DNA of 41,737 nucleotides from Nemertoderma westbladi (taxonomy: Eukaryota > Xenacoelomorpha > Nemertodermatida > Nemertodermatidae), in NCBI GenBank assembly GCA_032718475.1, contig JAUCBJ010001101.1, positions 1 to 41,737 of the forward strand, given 5' to 3'. The notes under the pieces are model-generated. The model was not told where the DNA came from and searched no databases. It worked only from the letters and a program-made list of their open reading frames with translations. The position numbers and the translations under genes were made by a program. Each line of letters starts with the position of its first letter. Within the stretch, counting starts at the first letter, position 1. This document shows, piece after piece, positions 19,550-29,340 of the stretch.

Positions 19550-21430
19550 GAAACATTCAGTTACGTTCTGTAACATTCTGTTACATTCAGTTGCGTTCTG
19601 TAATATTATGTTACATTCAGTTGCGTTATGTAACATTATGTTACATTCAGTTGCGTTCTGTAACATTATGTTACATTCTGTTGCGTTCTGTAACATTATG
19701 TTACATTCTGTTGCGTTCTGTAACATTATGTTACATTCAGTTGCGTTCTGTAACATTATGTTACATTCAGTTGCGTTCTGTATCATTATGTTACGTTCTG
19801 TAACATTATGTTACATTCTGTTGCGTTCTGAAACATTATGTTACATTCTGTTGCGTTCTGTAACATTCTGTTTCATTCAGTTGCGTTCTGTAACATTATG
19901 TTACATTCTGTTGCGTTCTGTAACATTATGTTACATTCAGTTACGTTCTGTAACATTCTGTTACATTCAGTTGCGTTCTGTAATATTATGTTACATTCAG
20001 TTGCGTTATGTAACATTATGTTACATTCAGTTGCGTTCTGTAACATTATGTTACATTCAGTTACGTTCTGTTACATTCTGTTGCGTTCTGAAACATTATG
20101 TTACATTCTGTTGCGTTCTGTAACATTCTGTTACATTCAGTTGCGTTCTGTAATATTATGTTACATTCAGTTGCGTTATGTAACATTATGTTACATTCAG
20201 TTGCGTTCTGTAACATTATGTTACATTCAGTTGCGTTCTGTAACATTATGTTACATTCAGTTGCGTTCTGTATCATTATGTTACGTTCTGTAACATTATG
20301 TTACATTCTGTTGCGTTCTGAAACATTGTTACATTCTGTTGCGTTCTGTAACATTCTGTTTCATTCAGTTGCGTTCTGTAACATTATGTTACATTCTGTT
20401 GCGTTCTGTAACATTATGTTACATTCTGTTGCGTTCTGTAACATTATGTTACATTATGTTGCGTTCTGTAACATTCTGTTACATTCAGTTGCGTTCTGTA
20501 ACATTATGTTACATTCAGTTGCGTTCTGTAACATTATGTTACATTCAGTTGCGTTCTGTAACATTATGTTACATTCAGTTGCGTTCTGTATCATTATGTT
20601 ACATTCTGTTGCGTTCTGTAACATTATGTTACATTCTGTTGCGTTCTGTAACATTCTGTTGCGTTCTGTAACATTATGTTACATTATGTTGCGTTCTGTA
20701 ACATTCTGTTACATTCAGTTGCGTTCTGTAACATTCTGTTACATTCAGTTGCGTTCTGTAACATTATGTTACATTCAGTTGCGTTCTGTGACATTATGTT
20801 ACATTCAGTTGCGTTCTGTATCATTATGTTACATTCTGTTGCGTTCTGTAACATTATGTTACATTCTGTTGCGTTCTGTAACATTATGTTACATTCTGTT
20901 GCGTTCTGTAACATTATGTTACATTCTGTTGCGTTCTGTAATATTCAGTTGCGTTCTGTAACATTCAGTTGCGTTCTGTAACATTATGTTACATTCTGTT
21001 GCGTTCTGTAACATTATGTTGCGTTCTGTAACATTCTGTTACATTCAGTTGCGTTCTGTAACATTATGTTACATTCAGTTGCGTTCTGTAACATTATGTT
21101 ACATTCAGTTGCGTTCTGTAACATTATGTTACATTCAGTTGCGTTCTGTAACATTATGTTACATTCTGTTGCGTTCTGTAACATTATGTTACATTCTGTT
21201 GCGTTCTGTAACATTCTGTTACATTCAGTTGCGTTCTGGAACATTATGTTACATTCAGTTGCGTTCTGGAACATTATGTTACATTCAGTTGCGTTCTGTA
21301 ACATTATGTTACATTCAGTTGCGTTCTGTAACATTATATTACATTCAGTTGCGTTCTGTAACATTATGTTACATTCAGTTGCGTTATGTAACATTATGTT
21401 ACATTCAGTTGCGTTCTGTAACATTCTGTT
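19550..21430. repeat. 30-bp satellite made of three 10-bp words, about 63 units
   Basis: Each unit is three related decamers in order: TTACATTCAG, TTGCGTTCTG, TAACATTATG. Variants such as TTACATTCTG, TTGCGTTATG and TATCATTATG recur in fixed neighbourhoods. For example, TAATATTATG appears at 19601, 19981 and 20151 with the same following words, which shows higher-order duplication. Some units lack one or more decamers. TGTAACAT-T-ATGTTACA in most units is a hairpin with 8-bp arms. Long frames on both strands (up to 287 codons) result from the period being a multiple of three. Confidence 0.97.
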
Positions 21431-21493
21431 TTTTAGTGTTCCTATATTTTAACATAATATAAATTTATAAAACTTCAATAGTTCCTCTGTCTG

Positions 21494-21507
21494 CCGCTAG
21501 GGGGCGA
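21494..21507 (+). promoter_or_regulatory. CTCF-like motif 1
   Basis: CCGCTAGGGGGCGA agrees with the CTCF core consensus CCRSYAGRKGGCRS at 13 of 14 positions, the last A being the exception. The match is by eye; binding is not shown. CTCF is present in most bilaterians. Confidence 0.45.
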
Positions 21508-21643
21508 ATAGAAAGAAACTTAAAAGAAGCTCTAATTAGAGAACCAACCATCAGATTCATCTGAAATTTGGTAGTAGTAACCTACGAGCATTGCTTAATT
21601 AAAAATTATACACACAGACAGACTTTTATAGTTCTTCTGATTG

Positions 21644-21657
21644 CCGCTAGGGGGCGA
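21644..21657 (+). promoter_or_regulatory. CTCF-like motif 2
   Basis: Identical 14-mer to the one at 21494, same orientation, 150 bp downstream. Confidence 0.45.
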
Positions 21658-21722
21658 ATTGAAAGAAACTTAAAAGTAACTGTAATTATAGAACCAACAG
21701 ACCTGTACAATTCCTCTGTCTG

Positions 21723-21736
21723 CCGCTAGGGAGCGA
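21723..21736 (+). promoter_or_regulatory. CTCF-like motif 3 (degenerate)
   Basis: CCGCTAGGGAGCGA, same orientation, 79 bp after motif 2. A G-to-A change inside the GGGGGC run weakens the match to the CTCF consensus. Confidence 0.3.
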
Positions 21737-21745
21737 ATTGTCAGA

Positions 21746-24001
21746 GATCCATTTCATCGTGCTTAGCACGGTTTAATTAATTAAATTTTAAGTAAAATAA
21801 AAATCAATTTGCCAACAATGGGAGTTATTTTTAAACAATCTGACAAATCTTTTAAAATAACTTATAATTTAAGCTCGGAATCGCTCGGACAACTCGGACA
21901 GTTGGAATGTTATTTACCTTCGCCGATGCGGCAATCGCCACAAAATCAAACTTAGAATTATTATGCCAATTTAAAAGTGTAGAATACATTTTAACGCTTA
22001 AAAAGGAGAACATTCCAAATTTAAAAAGTGAGAAAGCACCCCGTTTTTGTAGTGAAGACAGCTTGATGGGTATGAAACACATTTCCGAAATCAATTTTCG
22101 CCTAGTTTTTACTAATATTAATAACCTCCCTTGACTAAGAAACAAACTGGAATGGGCCCACCAGGTGTTAGTATGCGTATATTAATCCCACCCGTTTTAA
22201 TCTACTTCATCATTGTCATCATTTTGAAATGCATACTGCTCCATAGAGCGAATAAGTAGGAAAAAGTGTAAGATACATTTTAGGTGGACTATATTGAATT
22301 GTAATATTTTTTTTTTAATTAGTATTGTTACCGGTATGCTTCATTTTCAGAAGTTGTAACCTGTTTTTTGGAATCAGCATGGTCTATTAAACGTGAAGAA
22401 ATTCGATCAGAATTTTTATTTCGTACTTTTCAGAAAAATACCACTATTTTTCAAAATAATTTTCGAAAAATGCACTGTTTTTTTCGTAAAAAATGTTATA
22501 ACAGATGAACAATTATTGCAAAACTAAAAAACTGCTCGAATGTTATTATTGTGCACAATACTAGCTTTCATTTGATACCAAAAACTTACAAATTGGTTGA
22601 AAAATGGCTGAGGAGTAGTGATTTGAAAATGAAAAATGCCATTCCGAGGTAATTGCCTTTAAAGTTTGAACCTTCCTGTGCAAATACTGTCTGTTAATAT
22701 GTGAGAATGTCTGTCAATATATATCTAGCAACAAGAAAGCACAAAACCATGTTAAAATTTATGCTACAGTACTGGTCGCTGAATTCATTTCTGAGGTCAG
22801 TTATCACTTGTAATGAAATCTAGTTAGTCTGTCTGTCTGTCTGTCTTTCTGACTATCCGACAATCTGTCCGTCAAATATAAGAAAATGGAACACTATCTA
22901 GCTAAAAGTTTAGCTATAGGGGTTTTCCTGGTCTCAGATTTCATTTCGTGTGTCATTTTCAACATTGGGATGGCCTCCAAATTGTCTGTTTGGCTGACGG
23001 TTATATTTTTGACGGACAGAAACGACGAGGCCAAATTTTAATACTGACATCATTGTCAATCATTTTTTCTCCCAGACCCTTTTTGGCTATGATACATGAT
23101 ACAGAACAAAAAAGTTGTATCATATGATACAACTTTTTTTATTGTTCCAGCTACAACTGCAAAACCTTATTCCCCAGTATAAGCCACATCCTTAGCATGG
23201 TTGTGTGGGTTTGAATGTCAGGGTATTATAAATTTAGAGTTTAAACTGTTTTAAATGTTTGCTTAAAATGAAAGAAGATCTAATCTAATTTATTGAATGG
23301 CATAATCTTTTTTATGAGAGAATGGAGAATCTAATTTATTTACACGTAAGAAGGTTAAAACTACGGAGGCCCTAGAGCTAGAAGGGACATTTGAAAAGTA
23401 CAAAAAATCCAAGAAGGGGGATGCAGCAACAAATAATCAAGGGGGAATGAGAGGGAGAGTGTGAAAAAGAAAATTGAAATATAAAGTAAAAATAACAATT
23501 CAACACATTACTAATTTATTTAAAGATAATGTTGTTTCTGCAGTAGAAACCAGAATCACATTAGTCACTGACACTGTACATGATTCATGATACTAGAGTA
23601 TAAGACAGGACAAGATAATATACAAGTATCCTGGAATATTTACAAAAAAAAACTTTTAAGTTAGGCAATGCTGGCGCCTGGTTGTTGGCAGCACATAAAA
23701 CAGGCACCAACATAATTAATGGTGTTTACCCAAACTGCAACAAATACATAACGCGTTCCCTAAGTCCAGATGAGTCTTTGCGTAGAGGTACAATTAATGG
23801 ACCAAGACACTCGCCCCCTTACGGTCGACAGGTGAAGTACAGAAGTCTGTCTGCGTGTACAATTTTTTAACTTTTTATGTATACTGTAGGCCTACCAAGT
23901 TAGTTCCATTTCCCTAAATATTGATCGACTTATTAGCGTTCAAAGATATCCATCGACGACGACAGGCGTGTCAACTAATTGTACCCCTACGCTAAGGCTG
24001 A
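21746..24001. other. Intergenic spacer with dispersed-repeat fragments
   Basis: No supported gene. Frames at 21852-22145 (-) and 21907-22134 (+) overlap on opposite strands and lack known motifs. A (GTCT)n run at about 22826-22845 leads into CTGTCCGTCAAATATA (about 22866). Its inverse, TATATTTTTGACGGACAG, lies at about 23003-23020, so a small foldback element of about 155 bp is possible. A 32-bp palindrome is at 23108-23139. Confidence 0.45.
23108..23139. repeat. Perfect 32-bp palindrome
   Basis: The arm AAAAAAGTTGTATCAT (23108-23123) is followed directly by its reverse complement, with no spacer. GAAC before it and GTTC after it extend the symmetry imperfectly. An adjacent direct copy of ATGATACA lies just upstream at about 23094. 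Confidence 0.85.
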
Positions 24002-25427
24002 CCTGGCTTCCTGGAAAAGATGCAACAGCTCTATAACCAATCGTCACCATTGGCGCAACAGCTCTATAACCAATCGTCACCATTGGCGCAACAACCTAGG
24101 ATTGGTTTATTCATTCCACTCTAATTCCATTTGCTCGTACATTCTTTTGCGTTCTATAAGATTATATTTCTGTAACGCTGATGGCGCGACGAACACAGAA
24201 CAAAAGCAAAAAAATACCGGATGTAGTCTGACAGCACCAAAGGCAGCCCAGAAGACAGGTCGTTCAGCCGATTGCTTTGCTACCCACTGCTAGCCCTAAA
24301 ACTTATGATATGAGCCGACTTTTTTTAATAGTTCTTCTGCTACTGAACTTTGTTGTAACGGAATACAGAGATTAGGCCTACTAATGGATATTCTTTCACT
24401 ATCACTATCTGCACTATAGATAGAGCCTTATTGGACTATTAGGTGTACCGGCTGACCGGTAATCGACGATGTAGAATCTGTTTCTGGCATTAATTTGTAT
24501 ACAATCAGACAGTATTGATAGATACTGGAGATACTGTATGTGCCTATTACAATAAACGAAAGTCAATATAAAAACCGGTTAGACTTTTGCGAGTAATCAT
24601 TCTTTTTTTTTTTTTGCGTCGACTTTCCCTGGAAGCCTTTTGATTCCGTCTTGCGTCGAAAGACCACCCCCCCCCTCCTTTTTTTGCTGTACCGGTACTT
24701 TACAATGTAAAGTAAACTTATCTGTGTTGAAACAGTAGACACAAACGTGGTGGAACCATCGTACAGTGATCCGTGATCGGATTGCTGCAATAATTTCCTC
24801 GGGAATCCCATATGCTGCAAGTATATGCCGAATAATACGTGGTCGTGGTCGGGAGACTGAAAAAAATCGAAGGCCTTGAAGAAGTCAACAAAGATAATAC
24901 CAAGACGTTATGTCTTTTTTGTTTATAACTCTTCGATTTATCCTTCTAAGCGCCAGAATAGCTAGGCATGCATATACTGTAGTAGCAGTATAGGCTAGCC
25001 TACAGTATATGCATTAGCGCTGCCTGGCATTATTAGCACGGTAGGCCCTATAGATCGTAACAGCTCTTTTGTATTGTTATTGGCAGGTTTTAGCTCGGTT
25101 TACCACTGTGTACGTACCACTGGATTGTTATACCTCGCACCTCGGTATAGTTTGGTATCTCTTTTAGAAAGTACCTTGCTTTATTACATACAGTAGTTTA
25201 GACAGCAGGATTAATATTCTGTTATAATACCTTGCACTGTCAGACTGTAGTTTTGGCTATTCATTGCTTAGTTGCGCCATCGGCGCTACAGAAATATAAT
25301 GTTATAGAATGTACAAGCCAATGTAATTAGAGTGGAATGAATAAACCAATCCTAGGTTGTTGCGCTGTTGCGCCAATGCTAACGATTGGTTATAGAGAGC
25401 TGTTGCGTGTTTTCCAGGAAGCCCAGG
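24002..25427. mobile_element. Non-autonomous element with long (~160-190 bp) inverted ends
   Basis: 24002-24194 and 25268-25427 are inverted copies. Going inward, both carry GGCTTCCTGGAAAA, GCAACAGCTCT, TATAACCAATCG, CATTGGCGCAACA, the stretch CCTAGGATTGGTTTATTCAT, CACTCTAATT, TATATTTCTGTA and GATGGCGC. The left end has an extra tandem copy of a 33-bp piece (AACAGCTCTATAACCAATCG and onward, about 24023-24088). The interior has no transposase-like frame. No clear target duplication was identified, so an inverted duplication is an alternative. Confidence 0.6.
24970..25012. repeat. Hairpin, 13-bp arms and 17-nt loop
   Basis: GCATATACTGTAG (24970-24982) pairs exactly with CTACAGTATATGC (25000-25012). 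It lies inside the 24002-25427 element. Confidence 0.7.
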
Positions 25428-25720
25428 GAATGTAGAGTAGAGATACCGAAAATACTCGCCTATGATTGGCTCAGGCTAACCCTCTTACAGGAAACGGGCC
25501 AAAATGAAGTAGTTGTATATTTCTGCTGAGCCATCTAACATACGTTTGCAGTTTTCATATACCGGAGATACCAGGTTCCGGATACTGCTGTACTGTTCAC
25601 AGTTCACAGCTACCGATACTGTCAGGTCAGGGTGTAGGTAGTGGCAGTGGGTAGACCTGTAGACCAAGGCTTAGTACTTCAGTACAGCAGTAGTTGGCTT
25701 CAATACAGCAACATAAGAAC
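25428..25720. other. Upstream region of BROX
   Basis: Contains ATGATTGGCTC (an inverted CCAAT box) at about 25461 and no TATA box near the start codon. The frame of BROX runs back a few codons before the ATG but begins at a TTG, so the ATG at 25721 is taken as the start. Confidence 0.35.
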
Positions 25721-27007
25721 ATGGCTCATTGGTACCACCGAAACCCAATCAAAGCGACCTGCCAAGAAAACTTCGCCCTTCCCACGATCGCCTCTATCGG
25801 GGGAAACGCCCGTAAACTGATTTCCGATATCCGAGCTGCCCGTGCCAAACTTCTTGTACTATTTGGTGACGCTAACAACACTGTACCTGTGCTGGAATCC
25901 GCGCTTAACGACTACCTCTCGCTACTCCGTGGACTCATAGAAGCGTCTGACGATAAGGGAGGAGAAAGTAAACTGCGATACTCGCTCCGCTTCAAGTGGA
26001 CAAACTCGTTACTAGGTAACGGGGTAAACACGCAACAGGACGCCGTGTACGAGCTGTGCGGCGTCCTCATAAACGCGGCGTTATGGTACACGAAACGAGC
26101 GGCGTTGCTAGCGGCGGCCGACGTTGTGTCTCCGGATCAGGCCAAGGAGGTTCACACGTGTTTGCGAACCGCAGCCGGCGTGTTCGGCTATGTACGTGAC
26201 GCACAAGCATCGTCGCTCGCGGACAGCGGCCCTGCCTGCGGCGACTGCGACACCAACATGTTATCGGCGTACGCGATGCAGTGCACCGCGGAAGCCCAAG
26301 AGATAACGATGGCGCGCGCCGTAGAACTCAAACACAACTCCTCGTTAATTTCGGCGTTGGCGTTGGAAACTTCGCGGATATTCAAACAATCCTCAGACTA
26401 TCTACTGACTCTAACCAAGGATTCAGAAGATAAACAAAGTAAAGTCGCTAAATGGCGTCGTTATCTAGACTTTAAGGAGTCTGTTTATCTATCGTACGCG
26501 CATTGCTACCACGGACAGGTGTTACTGGACCAGGACCGATGCGGCGACGGTATCCGCTCATTGCGAGAAGCCAAATCGTTGGAGGAGCGAGCCGTGAAAC
26601 TAGGCGAGGATTACGCTAGAACCAAAGGAGCAGGGGCCACCGCGAAGCCATGGAAACATCCATTCTTCCTTAAACTCGGGCCCAAAGTCGAGGCCATCAA
26701 GACCAAGGTGGAGCACGAGAATGGCTTTATTTACTTCCAGAAGGTCCCAGAGGAACTCCCCGAGATGGAGGTGAAGGCAACCCACGGCCTGGTGGAACCC
26801 CTTCCGTTCTCTCTACCCAATATAAGTCCATTGTGGAACCCTCAATCCTACCTCGCCTTCGAGATACAGATGCAGCCGTCCGAAACAGATCGCGCCAAGG
26901 AACGGGAGGCCAACGCTAAAAGTAAGGAGGAACTCCCTCCAGTAGCGGAACGCGAGATCCCCGGAACACAGAACGCTAAATCCGAATCTGGGTGTGTCAT
27001 CCAGTGA
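25721..27007 (+). CDS. BROX: BROX ortholog: BRO1 domain and CAAX-motif protein
   Basis: A 428-residue frame starting MAHWYHRNPIKAT, close to the human BROX start, with the start codon in good context (AACATGG). The BRO1 domain fills residues 1 to about 385. Blocks typical of BROX include KLRYSLRFKWT, QQDAVYEL, NAALWYTK, AKEVHTCLRTAAGVF, QCTAEAQEITMARAVELKH, YAHCYHGQ, ENGFIYFQKVP and LVEPLPF. The C-terminus is CVIQ (C425), a CAAX prenylation box. Human BROX is about 411 residues; the extra length here is mainly in the Lys/Glu-rich tail before the CAAX box. BROX binds CHMP4/ESCRT-III and acts at membranes, with a described role at the nuclear envelope. The gene is intronless here, whereas vertebrate BROX is split into many exons. 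No poly(A) tract follows the gene. Confidence 0.95.
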   Translation: MAHWYHRNPIKATCQENFALPTIASIGGNARKLISDIRAARAKLLVLFGDANNTVPVLESALNDYLSLLRGLIEASDDKGGESKLRYSLRFKWTNSLLGNGVNTQQDAVYELCGVLINAALWYTKRAALLAAADVVSPDQAKEVHTCLRTAAGVFGYVRDAQASSLADSGPACGDCDTNMLSAYAMQCTAEAQEITMARAVELKHNSSLISALALETSRIFKQSSDYLLTLTKDSEDKQSKVAKWRRYLDFKESVYLSYAHCYHGQVLLDQDRCGDGIRSLREAKSLEERAVKLGEDYARTKGAGATAKPWKHPFFLKLGPKVEAIKTKVEHENGFIYFQKVPEELPEMEVKATHGLVEPLPFSLPNISPLWNPQSYLAFEIQMQPSETDRAKEREANAKSKEELPPVAEREIPGTQNAKSESGCVIQ

Positions 27008-27972
27008 GCTGGTAACTTTATAGACTGGGGCATTATCTACCCTAATAATGTATTCGCATTAATTTATTTATATCCCTATTGTGCTCCTTTATTTTTAATG
27101 TATAATAATGAGGGTTTATCGGAACAGCGATTAATATTCTATACGCGAAATATTGAAACTTTTGTAGTTTCCGTTTTAATATTTAATTAATTACACAATT
27201 ATTATTATTCTTCACCCAATTAACTCCCTTCTGGATTCACTGTGTTTCGTAAATTAATAGAAAATTCCCGAATTTTCTGAGGAGATTGGGGTTTTAGGTT
27301 GGGTTTCTAACTACAACATTGTATCGGTTACCCTGTATTGTCCGGCACCGGCCCACATAGTCGGAGTATGTGAGGAGTTCTATGCGAGGTGACTTTCTCA
27401 CAGTTCATTGGAAATACATTCTTATTATGTAAAACGTGAGTTTCTACCGCGTTAGCCGTGTAAACAAAATATATGTGTCAAACAATGGTAGACTAAGTAG
27501 AATATCTCCGAATTACTACATATAATAACGATTAGGTTGGGTATGTATAATTACGATACAACTCGATGTTGCGTTGGTTGATTGTTAAAAACTTATACAT
27601 ACAAACTGCATGTTATATAATACTTTATTTAATATTTAAATACGCGTATTATTAACCGTAATACTAATTAAAGCTAATTAATAACTTTACCCACATGTAT
27701 CACTAATGATTTTAAAACTGCACATCTAATATAAACAAATAGTGAACTCAATAAAGCCAATAATGGTGTTACGTAATTTATTCTAAAATTGAATTAATTT
27801 AATTGATTTTATTTGTGGAGATAAAAAATATTTGATTAAGATTTTTCATAAAATTTGGTATCATCGTTCAAAATAAATTTAGAAAATTATTCACGCGTTT
27901 AGAAGTTATAAACTTGTTGTTCCCCAACAACGTCATAAACAAAAGGGGTTTATTGAAATATCAGTTAACCAC
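27008..27972. other. BROX 3' flank, AT-rich spacer
   Basis: No gene seen. An AATAAA at about 27748-27753 is the first canonical polyadenylation signal on the plus strand and is far (about 740 bp) from the stop codon; a nearer variant signal may be used. Confidence 0.35.
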
Positions 27973-27980
27973 TAGAAATA

Positions 27981-29183
27981 GGGGTGTTTGAAAAAGGTGG
28001 ACTGGACACAGAAAACATGGACAACGGACAGACCAATCACGGGCGATTTGCGTCACACAGCTTGTCCACCTTTTTCAGCTTTGTTGTCCACCTTTTTCAA
28101 ATTTGAATAAGGTGGACTGGGTTGAGAAAGAACAGGCAATGAATTGACCAATCAGATTGATTTGCGCATTAGAGCAGCTCTGTCCACGTTTTTCAAAAAA
28201 TTTCAGAAGGTTTTTATGTATTCTGGGATTATTATTGTTATTATTATCCCATACTTACTGTGACAAACCGAAGTTGTCGAAATAGGCCTAGTTCAATAAT
28301 ATGGGGCGAGCCACGAAGTCTGAGAGCTGAGCCTTACAGCCTTAGCATCAATATTGGAACGTCAATATTCTAACTCATTCATTACAGTATAAAGTTAATT
28401 ATAATAACTACCTATTGTATTGTGAGGGAAATATAATATGCTTTATTTACCGTTCATCCCGAGATCTGTTATTAAACGACCGAGCGCACCGAGGGAGGTA
28501 AATAAGTCCCCATATTTTGGGAGTTGAGGTCCGAAACCCTAATTCAAAGTGGAAATGGAGGCCCAAAGCCTTAATTATAAAACAGTCATGTGACCCCAAC
28601 CTTAAATATTTTGGCTCCTAAATTCCACAAAATTTCTTAGATTAGAGCATCAGGACTTTAGGGCTACTAATGACAGTTTTAATTAGGGTTTGGACCTGAC
28701 CAACTAACCCAACCACAAAAATAAACCAATAAATCCAAGTTAAAGTGCTGTACGGTACGCTAGACCTACTATTAATATACTGTAAGTCTATAGGAGAGCA
28801 ATCCGCAGGGGGGGGGGGGGTGCTATGGGGGTAGATACGCCTAGGACACCGGCAGCATTCTTAATGCAACTGCTTCCAGCATGCCCATTATAGATAGATA
28901 ATTGAAACCTGAAAAGGTGGACAGTCCAATCACTAATAAATACAGTAGTAGCATTGCTTTAATACGTTTCTGATTGGTCAGACTATAATGTGTGTTTTTT
29001 GTGCATGTGTCCAGTCCACCTTTTTCAAACACACATCTTATTCCCAATTATGTAACTAAGAAAGCGGAAACTTGAAAAAGGTGGACAGACCAATTGCTAC
29101 AAACTGCTTTGCTTAATACGTTTCTGATTGGTCTGTCCGTTGTCCATGTTTTCTGTGTCCAGTCCACCTTTTTCAAACACCCC
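27981..29183. mobile_element. Non-autonomous hAT-like transposon, 1.2 kb
   Basis: The ends are near-perfect inverted repeats of about 58 bp. On each strand the end begins GGGGTGTTTGAAAAAGGTGG and later includes GACACAGAAAACATGGACAA and GACAGACCAATC. TAGAAATA flanks the element directly on both sides (27973-27980 and 29184-29191), an 8-bp target duplication as made by hAT transposases. The motif AAAAAGGTGGAC or close variants occurs about nine times in both orientations, clustered in the outer 230 bp on the left and 280 bp on the right. The right end contains two related blocks of about 120 bp (28911-29030 and 29070-29183). No transposase frame is present. Confidence 0.75.
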
Positions 29184-29191
29184 TAGAAATA

Positions 29192-29340
29192 GCTATATAA
29201 AGAGAGAATATGCTAAATTAAGTTCTTAGCAGTTCTATAATAATCATATAGTAGTAACACTATGATAAATAAAATGAAATTGAATTGCAATGTTGTTGTG
29301 TGACAACATCATAAAATAGCATAATTACTCATCTTTGCGG
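29192..29340. other. Short spacer before the 34/35-bp array
   Basis: AT-rich sequence without recognisable content. Confidence 0.4.

Larger units (their letters stand above)
21481..21745 (+). repeat. Three partial repeats carrying a CCGCTAGGGGGCGA core
   Basis: TTCCTCTGTCTGCCGCTAG (21482), TTCTTCTGATTGCCGCTAG (21632) and TTCCTCTGTCTGCCGCTAG (about 21710) begin three related segments. The first two continue with GGGGCGAAT, then GAAAGAAACTTAAAAG and, further on, GAACCAAC. The third diverges after GCGAATTG. They look like copies of a dispersed repeat. Confidence 0.75.

Noticed and set aside
19548-21462. Long overlapping frames on both strands (up to 287 codons) in the decamer satellite
   Set aside because: The period is a multiple of three, so all frames open automatically; frames start and stop at the array limits or at odd-length units.
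21852-22145. Opposite-strand frames of 97 and 75 codons
   Set aside because: AT-rich, mutually overlapping, no recognisable motif or gene context.
15394-27007. PHF12 and BROX as recent processed retrocopies
   Set aside because: No poly(A) tract or flanking direct repeats were seen, and both frames are intact with complete domain sets; old retrogene replacement is not excluded.
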